DNA of 64,000 nucleotides from Fredinandcohnia aciditolerans. GTDB lineage: Bacteria; Bacillota; Bacilli; Bacillales; Bacillaceae_L. Within the stretch, counting starts at the first letter, position 1; every line of letters begins with the position of its first letter. The DNA lies in the NCBI GenBank assembly GCA_003640645.1, contig QGHH01000004.1, forward strand, positions 228,875 through 292,874, read 5' to 3'. The position numbers and the translations under genes are program-made. The notes below the pieces were generated by a model. That model saw only the letters and a list, made by a program, of their open reading frames with translations. It was not told where the DNA came from and did not search any database. Positions 27,910 through 36,656 of this stretch are shown here, one piece after another.

Positions 27910-28634
27910 TTACAATCTCTAAGGAATTATTTGACCAAATTGATGTTGCGGATACAATTTCCGGTTATGAGATTGACGGAAAATTTTATACAGAGACACT
28001 GTTAAAAGAGGAAATACGCTGGTTTTATATTTTGTTAACCGTCTTTAGTCTGTATCCCATCGGCTTTATTTTTTATTGGTTAGGCAAAATTAAAGCAATA
28101 AGGAAATTATTTTCAACTATTTCAAGACGCTTGTATATTAATAAGATTGCAGGCTTTGTGATTTCATTACTTATATTTGGTAGTTTGATACTAACTCTCC
28201 TTCTCTTCCTTTCAACAGAAACAAAATTAGCACTTGAAAACGGGTATGAGAAATATTTTGGAAAGAATCATGCTGAAACAATGGCTATTGTTACGGATCG
28301 TGGTTTTGATAGGGGAACATCAATCTATAACGAAAATGAATACTACATCTCCTTGATGTATAAACCGGAGGATCACGAAAGTATTTTTATCGTAAAGGGC
28401 GTCACATGGCATAGTTATAAAAAATATACCGAGGAAATACCGATGGTCTATAATGTCGATAACCCTTATCAGGTCTTTGCCAAAGAGATGGATTTTAGAG
28501 ATTACACTGCAATCTTGATGACGGATACTGTAACTCTTACGCTTGTATCCGTCCTACTCATTATCTTATTAAGTTGGACCCCGTTTTTGTTATGGAAACG
28601 AAAAAAACAAAAAGGAAAGGACCATCCAATTTAA
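27906..28634 (+). CDS. Membrane protein, partner or C-terminal half of the preceding gene
   Basis: 242 residues. The start (ITISKELFDQIDVADTISGY, then EIDGKFYT) reads like the second half of an extracytoplasmic beta domain. It is followed by a TM pair (about 40-60 and 85-108), an extracytoplasmic domain and a C-terminal TM with a basic tail. There is no good ribosome site before its ATG, so translation must be coupled to the upstream frame or the gene is broken. No family confidently recognised. Confidence 0.5.
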   Translation: MITISKELFDQIDVADTISGYEIDGKFYTETLLKEEIRWFYILLTVFSLYPIGFIFYWLGKIKAIRKLFSTISRRLYINKIAGFVISLLIFGSLILTLLLFLSTETKLALENGYEKYFGKNHAETMAIVTDRGFDRGTSIYNENEYYISLMYKPEDHESIFIVKGVTWHSYKKYTEEIPMVYNVDNPYQVFAKEMDFRDYTAILMTDTVTLTLVSVLLIILLSWTPFLLWKRKKQKGKDHPI

Positions 28635-28655
28635 ACATGGAAGGTCCTCTTTTCA
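28618..28655 (+). terminator. Terminator overlapping the end of the membrane-protein gene
   Basis: AGGACCATCCA pairs with TGGAAGGTCCT with one internal mismatch, followed by CTTTT. Confidence 0.65.
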
Positions 28656-28659
28656 TCTC

Positions 28660-29124
28660 TTAATCTCGTTCTCTTGCCTTTTGTGTATCACGAATGTTCT
28701 TTTGAACAGTTATAGCTGCAAAAATACTTAGAACAAATGCCATTCCATAAAATCCTTTTTCGCTTAAAACGATACTTCCTGCGTTGTAAAGCCCAATAGC
28801 CATTAATGATACGGATACAATGAGTGCAACCCAACTAATTCCATAATAAATACTTGTTACTGGAATTCCCTCTTCTTTGTCTCTTACAGCTTTCTGCAAA
28901 GAAACAGATGAATACAGACCAAAAATTAAGATTGCAAAGTAATACCCTTTCTCATTCAGTTCCATTGTGGCGTTAAATAAACCAATAAGATAAGCAGAAA
29001 CACCAACTAATAACGCTGCCCACGAAGCCCCTTTAAAGGCTGCAGTTGGTTCCCCTTCTTTCCGCTCTACCTTCACTTTCGGTTTTTCTTGTTTGTCTTT
29101 ATCTACCAAAATCTCATTTTCCAT
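28660..29124 (-). CDS. YiaA/YiaB-family membrane protein
   Basis: 154 residues. A charged N-terminus of about 30 residues is followed by two repeats of the two-helix YiaA/B domain ([18 protein letters not shown] ... [22 protein letters not shown] and [18 protein letters not shown] ... [22 protein letters not shown]). Function unknown. Start at ATG 29124 behind GGAGGGGG; an upstream ATG at 29142 overlaps that site. Confidence 0.8.
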   Translation of the reverse strand: MENEILVDKDKQEKPKVKVERKEGEPTAAFKGASWAALLVGVSAYLIGLFNATMELNEKGYYFAILIFGLYSSVSLQKAVRDKEEGIPVTSIYYGISWVALIVSVSLMAIGLYNAGSIVLSEKGFYGMAFVLSIFAAITVQKNIRDTQKARERD

Positions 29125-29149
29125 CAAATGTTCCCCCTCCATCTTTCTT

Positions 29150-29187
29150 ATAAAAAAGGAAGCACTGCAGATGCCCTGTAGTGCCTA
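29150..29187 (-). terminator. Intrinsic terminator
   Basis: GGCACTACAG pairs with CTGCAGTGC, then CCTTTTTTAT on the reverse strand. It ends the 102-residue membrane-protein gene. Confidence 0.7.
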
Positions 29188-29260
29188 AATCCATTATACA
29201 AAAATCACTTACAAAAAATGATAATTTTTTCGTTTTTTTACATCTTGAATTTTCGACATT

Positions 29261-29569
29261 TTAAGATTCCAAATATTTTTGTAGTAACCGATAGCCCCCG
29301 ATAATCACATAAGAAATGAATCCAAGAATGATGATAAGTCGGATTATGATATGATCAATAATAAAGAGTACGAATACCATTGTTATAAGTAAAATACCTA
29401 CGCGTGCCATAAATTTCGTATAACGAATGGCATGTTCCGAAAACTCAGGTTCTCCCTTATACATCCACCTTTGCCCGAATAACATACTTTCCTCTGGATT
29501 GAAGTAGGTCCAAATTAACACTGCATATATAGGAATCATTAATATCAAGCACAAAATAACTTCGGCCAA
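29261..29569 (-). CDS. 102-residue membrane protein
   Basis: Helix 1 at about 3-24, a hydrophilic middle with NPEESMLFGQRWMYKGEPEFSE, then two close helices (about 52-95). Likely TTG start behind GGGGGAG. No family recognised. Confidence 0.55.
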   Translation of the reverse strand: MAEVILCLILMIPIYAVLIWTYFNPEESMLFGQRWMYKGEPEFSEHAIRYTKFMARVGILLITMVFVLFIIDHIIIRLIIILGFISYVIIGGYRLLQKYLES

Positions 29570-29668
29570 ATCAGCTCCCCCTTTTGTGTCTATACGAATC
29601 TACCCGCCATTTAGTTTCAAAATATTCTGTCTTATAAAGTCGTTTTTATCATCATCTACGTGAACAGC

Positions 29669-29980
29669 CTAGTTGAAAAGTTCTAACCACCATCGGTAAT
29701 CGTACTGTCCATCAGAGATTTGAAAAAAACTGTCCATAAATCCTAAATGAACAATACCGTAACTTTCGAAAACCTTCTCTTTCGGGGCATAAGTTGAAAA
29801 GATAAAGAAATTTTTCCTTTCTATTTCGATATCAACTTGTTTATTGAAAGATTCTGCTGGGATCTTATTAAAATTTGTATATTCTATCTAGTCTTGTTTT
29901 GTTGGGTTAAATAATAAGGATAGGATTAAAAAGATCACGAGTAACCCACCCAAACTAAATCTTTTTTTACCCTTTCTCAT
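29669..29980 (-). pseudogene. DUF4359-like gene interrupted by an in-frame TAG
   Basis: From ATG 29980 the reverse strand reads MRKGKKRFSLGGLLVIFLIL, then SLLFNPTKQD, a TAG at 29890-29888, then in the same frame IEYTNFNKIPAESFNKQ, RKNFFIFSTYAP and YGIVHLGFMDSFFQI to a stop at 29669. The organisation (one TM, NFFIFSTY, LGFMxxFFxI) matches DUF4359-type proteins. Everything else is in frame, so a single nonsense mutation is the simplest reading. No good downstream start was found. Confidence 0.7.
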
Positions 29981-29999
29981 CTAACAACCCCTCCAGTCA

Positions 30000-30260
30000 T
30001 TAGAAAAATACAAAATATGAAACTAGTAATAAGACTACAATGGAAAGGATTGCTCTAACCCATGTTGCTTTTTTACTCACACCCGCTTTAGACTCTAAAT
30101 TGTTAATATAACCGATTGTGAATATAAAACCGAAAATTACAAGATACCCCTCGTTTAATTCATCCGAATCAAGTAGCTTAATTGCCGCTAATAAAATTAA
30201 TACAGTCCCAACTCCGCCAAAAAACATACTTATGTACGAAACCTTTTTATCTTCCTTCAC
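30000..30260 (-). CDS. 86-residue membrane protein
   Basis: Three hydrophobic segments separated by charged turns (DSDELNEG, ESKAGVSKKA). The start was placed at GTG 30260, nine bases behind GGGGG, rather than far upstream, where the reading frame is polar and lacks a ribosome site. Function unknown. Confidence 0.5.
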   Translation of the reverse strand: MKEDKKVSYISMFFGGVGTVLILLAAIKLLDSDELNEGYLVIFGFIFTIGYINNLESKAGVSKKATWVRAILSIVVLLLVSYFVFF

Positions 30261-30405
30261 CAAAACTAACCCCCAAAACCACGAAATGTACTGGCTACTT
30301 ATGTAAACAATTTTACCACACAACAATACCAAAATATTACATAAAAAGTTCTCTGGAATACTTTTATCGGCCCGTGACAATGACCCATTTTCTTAGAGAA
30401 ACGTG

Positions 30406-30433
30406 GCATTTTGAGACTAGGTGAGTATACTGT
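30406..30433 (+). promoter_or_regulatory. Candidate sigma-E-type sporulation promoter
   Basis: GCATTTT (30406-30412) and TATACTGT (30426-30433) are 13 bases apart. They match the mother-cell sigma-E consensus (KMATATT, CATACAnT) at 6 of 7 and about 5 of 7 positions. The gene downstream is a YjcZ-type spore peptide, which fits. Confidence 0.4.
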
Positions 30434-30466
30434 AGGGAATCTACACAAGAGAAAGGAAGTAAGAAC

Positions 30467-30676
30467 ATGGAGCTAAATTTATCTAACGTAAATGCGGCAT
30501 CTTTTCAGACCCCTTACGTAGCACCACAACCGACATATACAGCCCCAAGCTATGATTTTACCCCTAGTTATGGATATGCTTGTCCTGAACCTTGTAACGA
30601 TAATACCTTCGTATTGATCGTTGTGTTGTTCATCTTATTAATCATTATCGGTGCTTGCTATTTTCCAAAGTGCTAA
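30467..30676 (+). CDS. YjcZ-like sporulation peptide
   Basis: 69 residues: a Pro/Tyr-rich N-terminus with repeated aromatic residues (PYVAPQPTYTAPSYDFTPSYGY) and a C-terminal helix NTFVLIVVLFILLIIIGAC that is the hallmark of the YjcZ/SscA family of small spore-assembly peptides. The N-terminal extension is longer than in the shortest family members. AAAGGAAG ribosome site. Confidence 0.75.
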   Translation: MELNLSNVNAASFQTPYVAPQPTYTAPSYDFTPSYGYACPEPCNDNTFVLIVVLFILLIIIGACYFPKC

Positions 30677-30706
30677 ATAAAAGCTTGCCTTTAAAAACAT
30701 CACACA

Positions 30707-30749
30707 AAAAACAAGAACATGTCTACTTGATGTGTTCTTGTTTTTTGGC
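30707..30749 (+). terminator. Intrinsic terminator of the YjcZ-like gene
   Basis: AAAACAAGAACA pairs with TGTTCTTGTTTT, followed by further T. Confidence 0.85.
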
Positions 30750-30836
30750 TAATTTAATTCTATTTTCCTTCTAGAACTCTATTATAATGCCAGTTCGTTT
30801 TGATGATGTACTCGTTTTTTTCTAATAATCTTGATA

Positions 30837-30912
30837 TCGGACAATATTTTGATTTTATCTGACATTGTTGCCAATATATCGGACACAACTCACATTTTAT
30901 CGGACAAACCAA
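30837..30912. repeat. Four-copy 21-base phased repeat
   Basis: ATCGGACA or ATCTGACA recurs with the core C at 30838, 30859, 30880 and 30901, exactly 21 bases apart, while the 13-base fillers differ. An open frame on the reverse strand here (30760-30963) is repetitive and Cys-rich and is taken to be non-coding. Confidence 0.8.
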
Positions 30913-31003
30913 AATAATATAGTTGTGAGGACATTGGCACGAATACTTATTATTTTCTTTCATATATTGAGTTTAGGACAACCGCTCATATGGAGGGATC
31001 AAT

Positions 31004-31207
31004 TTGGATAACGATGAAAAAGTTTCGCAGGCGAGGTCTGATAATCGAAACTATATAAGAGTGAATAACAACATAAATTTCACAGTGAATTTCGGTGATT
31101 CTCTCAATTTACTTGCCTTAATTGTAGGCATATTTTTCATTAAAACCGTCTCTAAAAAGACTAAACAGAAATCGCAAAAAAGTAAAAAGGCGTTGATCCT
31201 TCCATAG
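31004..31207 (+). CDS. 67-residue protein with one membrane helix
   Basis: A polar N-terminus (about 1-33) with many Asn, one hydrophobic helix (LNLLALIVGIFFI) and a strongly basic tail (KKTKQKSQKSKK). TTG start behind GGAGGGATC; terminator after the stop. No family recognised; topology suggests cytoplasmic basic tail. Confidence 0.5.
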   Translation: MDNDEKVSQARSDNRNYIRVNNNINFTVNFGDSLNLLALIVGIFFIKTVSKKTKQKSQKSKKALILP

Positions 31208-31224
31208 ATCATCGCCTTTTTTTA
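31185..31224. terminator. Convergent terminator
   Basis: AAAAAGGCGTTGATC pairs with GATCATCGCCTTTTTTT. T runs on both sides serve the plus-strand small gene and the converging ynfA-like gene. Confidence 0.8.
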
Positions 31225-31554
31225 TTGTCGCGGTGAAAATAACATCACGGAAACACCTATGATACAAATTCCAGCACCTAGCCAATCGTATAAGTCGGGT
31301 GTTTTCTTATCAATTCCCCACCCCCAAAGAACAGAAAGAACGATAAATACCCCACCATAGGCAGCATAAACTCTACCGAAAGATGGAAAGGCTTGAAAAG
31401 TAGCAATCACACCATATAGGGCCAATGCGATTCCCCCACCGATTCCCCAGTAATACGGCTTCCCTTCCCTTAACCAAAGCCATATCAAATAGCCTCCTCC
31501 GATTTCAGCGATTCCTGCTATGATAAAAAAGAAAATGGCATGTAAAATGTACAT
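31222..31554 (-). CDS. YnfA-family (UPF0060) membrane protein
   Basis: 110 residues with four helices and the family features [32 protein letters not shown] and [14 protein letters not shown]. The family resembles small drug-resistance transporters in topology, and some members have been linked to efflux. Start at ATG 31554; the preceding GTG is part of an AGGACGTG ribosome-site context. Confidence 0.9.
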   Translation of the reverse strand: MYILHAIFFFIIAGIAEIGGGYLIWLWLREGKPYYWGIGGGIALALYGVIATFQAFPSFGRVYAAYGGVFIVLSVLWGWGIDKKTPDLYDWLGAGICIIGVSVMLFSPRQ

Positions 31555-31648
31555 CACGTCCTAGATATGTAATTGAAGTACGTACCTATTATACCAACTA
31601 TGTATGTTTTTATCTTTGCTAGGCAATTACTTATAAATTTCGTGAAAT

Positions 31649-32023
31649 TTATTCGTTAAGTACTTCACTCAACTTCAATGGTGAGATCGTCCCTTGATGA
31701 AAATACAATTGCCATCTTCCTTCAATAAGTTTCCATATGGAACTTCGAAGTGTATTCCGTTTCCTCGTCTCATTGACAATGAAATAGGTTGCTAAAACGA
31801 CATCTGGTGCCAGGGGATAAATTTCATAGTTATGGAGCGACATTACTGAAAGGTCAATTCTAGATTCAAGACATTCTTTTTTATTAAACATATATCCGGA
31901 ACTACCAATCTCAAAGAAGTCATCTGCTAGTAGTTTATCTAGCTCCTCACGTTTTTTTCGAACTTCTATATTTAAATGCATTTCCTCTAATTCTTTCAAT
32001 TTTTGCTTTAACTCATTTTCCAT
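31649..32023 (-). CDS. DUF4440 (SnoaL/NTF2-like) protein
   Basis: 124 residues. An N-terminal helix (LKELEEMHLN) with LLADDFFEIGSSGYMF, then YFIVNETRKRNTLRSSIWKLIEGRWQLYFHQGT, the standard cone-shaped NTF2-like fold of DUF4440. Members bind small ligands or act as enzymes. Single gene. Confidence 0.8.
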   Translation of the reverse strand: MENELKQKLKELEEMHLNIEVRKKREELDKLLADDFFEIGSSGYMFNKKECLESRIDLSVMSLHNYEIYPLAPDVVLATYFIVNETRKRNTLRSSIWKLIEGRWQLYFHQGTISPLKLSEVLNE

Positions 32024-32254
32024 AATTTACAAAATCCTCCTTTATGGATCTTCCATTCTATGTTTTTATTCTACTTAAACTTTCGTAACCCTTTCTCAAC
32101 TTGCAATTTCCCACAAAGCATCATTGACCCATGTTCCATAGCCTTCTAAAATGAAGGTATTATAGGAGTAGGCTATCATTTGGTAAACTTCTGTTTAGAG
32201 CTGGGATGTGTACCATTTATACATAAAAAATACACCTAGAATAGAGGATTATAA

Positions 32255-32788
32255 ATGGAAATAGTAATAAGACAAGAACAAACTGAAGATTATTTTCAAA
32301 CAGAAGAAGTTGTCAGAAAAGCTTTTCTAAAAGAAGAATACAGTGATAAGACAGAGCATTTTCTCGTAAACCGGATTCGAAAATCAGATGCTTTTATACC
32401 AGAACTTTCGTTGGTTGCCGTTAATCAAAATGATGAGATTATTGGACATATCATTCTTTCAAAAATTAAGATTGTGGATGGAGACCATTCAGTCGAATCG
32501 CTGGCACTTGCACCCGTTTCTGTTGCACCAGAGTATCAAAGAAAAGGGGTTGGAAGCCAATTAATCCGTGCTGCACTTGATAAGGCAAAAGATCTTGGAT
32601 ATCAGTCAGTTATTGTACTTGGACATAAAGATTATTATCCATTGTTTGGCTTCAAACAGGCGAATCGCTGGAATATCAAAGCCCCTTTTGATGTACCGAA
32701 TGAGGTATTTATGGCTCTCGAACTAACTGAAGGTTCTCTTGATCATGTTCAAGGACTTGTTCAATATTCAAAAGCTTTTGAGGAATAA
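32255..32788 (+). CDS. GNAT N-acetyltransferase, YhbS-like
   Basis: 177 residues with the acetyl-CoA motif LALAPVSVAPEYQRKGVGSQLIRAALDKAKDLG and the following VIVLGHKDYYPLFGFKQA, characteristic of the YhbS group. Substrate unknown. AGAGGAT ribosome site; followed by a strong terminator. Confidence 0.85.
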   Translation: MEIVIRQEQTEDYFQTEEVVRKAFLKEEYSDKTEHFLVNRIRKSDAFIPELSLVAVNQNDEIIGHIILSKIKIVDGDHSVESLALAPVSVAPEYQRKGVGSQLIRAALDKAKDLGYQSVIVLGHKDYYPLFGFKQANRWNIKAPFDVPNEVFMALELTEGSLDHVQGLVQYSKAFEE

Positions 32789-32792
32789 TAAC

Positions 32793-32839
32793 GAGGGGTG
32801 TCCAAGGCTCTAAAGTTTGGACCTTTGAGCACCCCTTTT
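32793..32839. terminator. Convergent terminator
   Basis: AGGGGTG (from 32794) pairs with CACCCCT, with an inner TCCAA/TTGGA stem and TTTTC on the plus side; shared by two converging GNAT genes. Confidence 0.75.
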
Positions 32840-32840
32840 C

Positions 32841-33308
32841 TTATTTTATTTTCAAACAATAAATCGGCTCTGGATGATGACCCTCTTCCACCTCTCCGGT
32901 CGGGATAAAACCCGCTTTTTCATAGGTCCGTATTGCACGTTCATTATTATAGATAACAGATAGATAGATTTCCTCACATTGATAGGCACCAACCATATCT
33001 TCAATAATCGCATTTAAAACAGGGGTTCCATATCCTTTTCCTTGATACTTATGCCCTAACATCATACTGATTAATTCATACCGATTTGTTTCTTTATGAT
33101 AGCCATGAGAAGCAAAACCAATTAGTGTATCACCATCATAGATTGCTTTTGGAGTAAAACCAAATGTTTGGCATACTGCGAGAAAATACGTATTTGATCC
33201 TACCCACCTTTCATAAATTTGAATATACTTTTCTTGGTTTTCATCAGACTTTAAGTTGATTACATCATAGAAATTTTCCTCTGTTACATCAACTAATTTA
33301 ATGTTCAT
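32841..33308 (-). CDS. GNAT acetyltransferase, spermidine/diamine acetyltransferase-like
   Basis: 155 residues. IKLVDVTEENFYDVINLKSDENQEKYI at the start, IGFASHGYHKET, MMLGHKYQGKGYGTPVLNAII and NERAIRTYEKAGFIPTGE resemble the BltD/PaiA group that acetylates polyamines. Substrate assignment is tentative. ATG 33308 lies behind AAAGGAGAACTAC. Confidence 0.72.
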   Translation of the reverse strand: MNIKLVDVTEENFYDVINLKSDENQEKYIQIYERWVGSNTYFLAVCQTFGFTPKAIYDGDTLIGFASHGYHKETNRYELISMMLGHKYQGKGYGTPVLNAIIEDMVGAYQCEEIYLSVIYNNERAIRTYEKAGFIPTGEVEEGHHPEPIYCLKIK

Positions 33309-33444
33309 GTAGTTCTCCTTTTTAGTTAAAAATAAATTTACCATCCTATTTATTCAACAGAATGTGGAGTTCTTCCTTCACAGAATAGCAGAGAACGGGA
33401 AGTTTTTCTTTCGACAAAATGATATATTACTATAAACATTTAAT

Positions 33445-33476
33445 TGAAACTTTTTATTACATATCATACCTCTAAT
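33445..33476 (+). promoter_or_regulatory. Candidate ECF-type promoter of the sigma/anti-sigma operon
   Basis: TGAAAC followed by TTTTT (33445-33455) is the classic ECF -35. CATACCTCTA (33465-33474) lies where a CGTC-like -10 would be, though spacing and -10 are not perfect. Autoregulation by the encoded sigma factor is the natural inference. Confidence 0.45.
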
Positions 33477-33500
33477 AGTTGAAAGGAGGTTAATTAGGAA

Positions 33501-34043
33501 ATGTCATATTCTACGAACATAGTTGAGCTGGCCATTGCTGGTGACAAACAAGCATTTGAACAACTTATAAAATCTGAAAGTGAAAAGTTATATAAAATTG
33601 CCTATTTACATATGCGGAACAAAGAGGATGCACTTGATGTCATACAGGAAGCTACCTATAAGGCCTATATTTCCATCCATCAACTGAAATCACCTACTTT
33701 TTTCAGTACATGGCTTGTGAAGATTTTAATGCGAACTGCTTATAAAGAACTTGCACGTAATAAGAAGTTGATAAAGCTTCCGGAAGAAACATTAGAGTAT
33801 TTAATCGAATCCAGCCAGACACCAGAAATGAACCTAACAATTGATTTATCAGAGGCACTTTCTTCGCTAAATATGAACTATCGAAATGCTATTTTACTTT
33901 TCTATTATTATGATTTACCGATTCGAACGATTTCTACGATTCTGGATAAGCCACAATCAACCATTAAAACCTATTTACGGAGAGCAAAAGCTGAATTAAG
34001 AAAAACGTTAGGGGCTGATTATTATGGAAAAAGACTTATTTAA
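33501..34043 (+). CDS. ECF RNA polymerase sigma factor
   Basis: 180 residues. Region 2 spans about 8-80 (LYKIAYLHMRNKEDALDVIQEATYKAY), a short linker follows, and region 4 is at about 115-170 (LNMNYRNAILLFYYYDLPIRTISTILDKPQSTIKTYLRRAKAEL). It is closest in appearance to SigV/SigM-type extracytoplasmic-function sigma factors of Bacillus. It overlaps the anti-sigma gene by 20 bases. Strong AAAGGAGG ribosome site. Confidence 0.92.
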   Translation: MSYSTNIVELAIAGDKQAFEQLIKSESEKLYKIAYLHMRNKEDALDVIQEATYKAYISIHQLKSPTFFSTWLVKILMRTAYKELARNKKLIKLPEETLEYLIESSQTPEMNLTIDLSEALSSLNMNYRNAILLFYYYDLPIRTISTILDKPQSTIKTYLRRAKAELRKTLGADYYGKRLI

Positions 34044-34992
34044 CGATATTGAAATACCGAAACAAGAACTAAATGTTGCGATTAGAAAAGGGATCGAGAG
34101 CGGTGAAAGGTTCCGTCGAAAAAGTAAATACATACGACCACTAAAACGCACAACTTTTTTTTCTACTGGGGCTGCAGCTTTACTCCTAGCATCCGGATTT
34201 GTTTTTACACCTGTAAACCAGGTTCTTGCTCAAGTTCCAATCATTGGGAGTATCTACGATAATTATCAAATGACAATTGGTCAGAATTTGGCAGCTGAGC
34301 AACTAATAACCGAAATGAATCAAACCGTTGAAAATAAAGGAGTCAAAATGAGTATTACATCGATTTTTTATGATGGCTCCTATGTTGGTTTAACCTTTAA
34401 AGCATCTGGTGAAAACTTGTCTGAAACATTTGGCGGAGAAACAGGACCAGAATCTGGGTACTCCTATAAGATGTTTGACGGAAAAGATGAATCTGGATGG
34501 GGTTCAACTATGGGTACCATAACGAAACAAGGCGATAAATATGTAGGTGCAATGATATTGAATAACCCCAACGAGAATAGTCCAGACGAGCTAGAAATCC
34601 CAATTACGTTCACACATATGGCCGGCGTAAGAGGGGAGTGGTCCTTTAATCTTTCTGTTGAAAAATTACCTTCGAGGAAAATTGTACTTAATGAAACAAT
34701 GTACTCTACAAATAAGGATTATAGCCTCCTTTTTCATGATATAAAGATTGGAAAAACAAACGCTATGTTAACTTATGAAGAATTATCAACAGCTGGGATA
34801 GTAGGTGAAAACCTACACTTTAACGTTGTTTCTGATCAAAGTGAAAAATTATCACTCCATACCGTATCAGATTCTATGCTTATCTTTGAAATTGATAGTA
34901 AAAATCCACCAAAGTTTATTGAGGTAATACCTTCGTATCATATTGGCAATGAAGAAATTAATTTAGAAGCATTAAAGGTTAATTTGAATTAA
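34024..34992 (+). CDS. Membrane anti-sigma factor with DUF4179 domain
   Basis: 322 residues: a cytoplasmic N-terminus of about 42 residues that would hold the sigma factor, a single TM (TTFFSTGAAALLLASGFVF, about 41-60), then an exported DUF4179 segment (VLAQVPIIGSIYDNYQMTIGQN) and a C-terminal beta-rich domain. Overlap with the sigma gene implies coupled synthesis and a regulatory pair that is probably released by envelope stress. The inducing signal is unknown. Confidence 0.85.
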   Translation: MEKDLFNDIEIPKQELNVAIRKGIESGERFRRKSKYIRPLKRTTFFSTGAAALLLASGFVFTPVNQVLAQVPIIGSIYDNYQMTIGQNLAAEQLITEMNQTVENKGVKMSITSIFYDGSYVGLTFKASGENLSETFGGETGPESGYSYKMFDGKDESGWGSTMGTITKQGDKYVGAMILNNPNENSPDELEIPITFTHMAGVRGEWSFNLSVEKLPSRKIVLNETMYSTNKDYSLLFHDIKIGKTNAMLTYEELSTAGIVGENLHFNVVSDQSEKLSLHTVSDSMLIFEIDSKNPPKFIEVIPSYHIGNEEINLEALKVNLN

Positions 34993-35037
34993 GAAATGCA
35001 AATTCCGGACTACTGAGTGGTTCGGATTTTGCACATA

Positions 35038-35074
35038 AAAAAACCTCCAATCCCAATCAAGATTGAAGGTATTA
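35038..35074 (-). terminator. Intrinsic terminator of mqo
   Basis: ACCTTCAATC pairs with GATTGGAGGT with one mismatch, followed by T7 on the reverse strand. A second hairpin at about 35001-35034 ends the anti-sigma gene on the plus strand. Confidence 0.75.
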
Positions 35075-35096
35075 TTTATCTATACATCATAAGTGG

Positions 35097-36626
35097 TTAG
35101 CTTAGGACAAGTTCCTTTTGTTTTTTTTCTACTTTCTCTTGTTTTTCGATTAAGCCAAGTGCTTCTCCAGTTGAAGCATTGATTTTCGCCAGTAGATCTG
35201 GGTGTTCCATAAGGGATAGCCCGTATGAAGGAATCATGTCTTTGATTTTTGGCTCCCATTCTAGCATATGTTGTGGGAAGCACTTTTTAATGATTTCAAG
35301 CATAACATGAACAGCAGTTGATGCACCTGGTGATGCACCAAGTAACGCTGCAATAGAACCGTCAGCTGCAGTAATTACTTCAGTACCAAATTGAAGGGTT
35401 CCTTTGCCGCCTGCTTCAGTGTCTTTAATAACTTGAACACGTTGGCCAGCTACGATTAAATCCCAATCTTCGCTTTTTGCGTTTGGGATAAATTCACGGA
35501 GTTCTTCCATTCGTTGTTCTTTTGATAACATAACTTGCTGAATCAAGTATTTTGTTAGCGGAATTTCTTTTACCCCTGCAGCTAACATCGTTAACAAGTT
35601 ATCATGTTTGATTGATGTAATTAAATCCATATTGGAGCCTGTTTTTAGGAACTTTGGAGAGAATCCCGCAAAAGGTCCAAATAGCAATGACTTTTTGTTG
35701 TTAATATATCTTGTATCAAGATGTGGAACAGACATTGGTGGCGCACCAACCTTCGCCTTTCCGTATACCTTGGCATGATGCTTTTCAATCACTTCCGGAT
35801 TATTACATACCATGAAAATCCCACTTACAGGGAATCCACCAATATGTCTTCCTTCAGGAATACCAGATTTTTGGAGTAGATGTAGGCTTCCTCCACCGCC
35901 TCCAATGAAGACGAATTTTGCTTTATGATGTTCAACAGAACCACTATTTTGATTTTTCACCTTCAAGTCCCATAGACCATCACTTGTACGTTTCACATCT
36001 TTTACACTCTGGTTGTAATTAATTTGGACATTTTTATTCTTTAAATGATCAAACAACATTCGTGTTAAATTACCGAAGTTCACATCTGTACCAGCGTCTA
36101 CTTTTGTAGCAGCTATTGGCTCATTTGTTGAGCGATCCTTCATAATGAGCGGAATCCACTCTAAAAGTTTTTCCGGATCATCGCTATACTCCATTCCTTG
36201 GAATAACGGATTTTTTGACAGCGCTTCAAAACGCTTCTTTAAAAATTCGACATCCTTTTCTCCTTGAACCATACTCATATGCGGTAATGGCATGATGAAA
36301 TCTTGTGGGTTTTGGATTAAGTTGTTTTTTACAAGATATGCCCAAAACTGTTTGGAAACTTGGAACTGTTCGTTGACATTAATTGCTTTCTTAATATCTA
36401 ATGTTCCGTCTGGTTTCTCAACAGTATAGTTAAGTTCACATAGTGCAGCATGACCTGTACCCGCGTTATTCAATTCGTGAGAGCTTTCCTCTCCTGGTTT
36501 ATCGAGCTTTTCAAAAACGGTAATGTTCCATTCAGGCACTAGTTCCTTCAAGAGTGTCCCTAATGTCGCACTCATGATACCAGCACCGATTAAAATGACA
36601 TCTGTTTTGGTTTCTATGTTGCTCAT
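35097..36626 (-). CDS. mqo: Malate:quinone oxidoreductase
   Basis: A peripheral membrane flavoenzyme that oxidises malate to oxaloacetate and passes electrons to quinone, bypassing NAD-dependent malate dehydrogenase. 509 residues with the FAD motif [17 protein letters not shown], the family block [44 protein letters not shown] and [18 protein letters not shown]. Length is normal. ATG 36626 follows AAAGGTTGATAAAT. Confidence 0.95.
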   Translation of the reverse strand: MSNIETKTDVILIGAGIMSATLGTLLKELVPEWNITVFEKLDKPGEESSHELNNAGTGHAALCELNYTVEKPDGTLDIKKAINVNEQFQVSKQFWAYLVKNNLIQNPQDFIMPLPHMSMVQGEKDVEFLKKRFEALSKNPLFQGMEYSDDPEKLLEWIPLIMKDRSTNEPIAATKVDAGTDVNFGNLTRMLFDHLKNKNVQINYNQSVKDVKRTSDGLWDLKVKNQNSGSVEHHKAKFVFIGGGGGSLHLLQKSGIPEGRHIGGFPVSGIFMVCNNPEVIEKHHAKVYGKAKVGAPPMSVPHLDTRYINNKKSLLFGPFAGFSPKFLKTGSNMDLITSIKHDNLLTMLAAGVKEIPLTKYLIQQVMLSKEQRMEELREFIPNAKSEDWDLIVAGQRVQVIKDTEAGGKGTLQFGTEVITAADGSIAALLGASPGASTAVHVMLEIIKKCFPQHMLEWEPKIKDMIPSYGLSLMEHPDLLAKINASTGEALGLIEKQEKVEKKQKELVLS

Positions 36627-36656
36627 ATTTATCAACCTTTTCTTTTAAAATTTGGA

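Noticed and set aside
30760-30963. Minus-strand frame of 67 codons, Cys-rich
   Set aside because: It is the translation of the 21-base phased repeat and has no convincing ribosome site.
33408-33418. Spo0A box before the ECF sigma operon
   Set aside because: A single TGTCGAA heptamer is expected several times by chance in this window, and it is not near a fitting promoter element.
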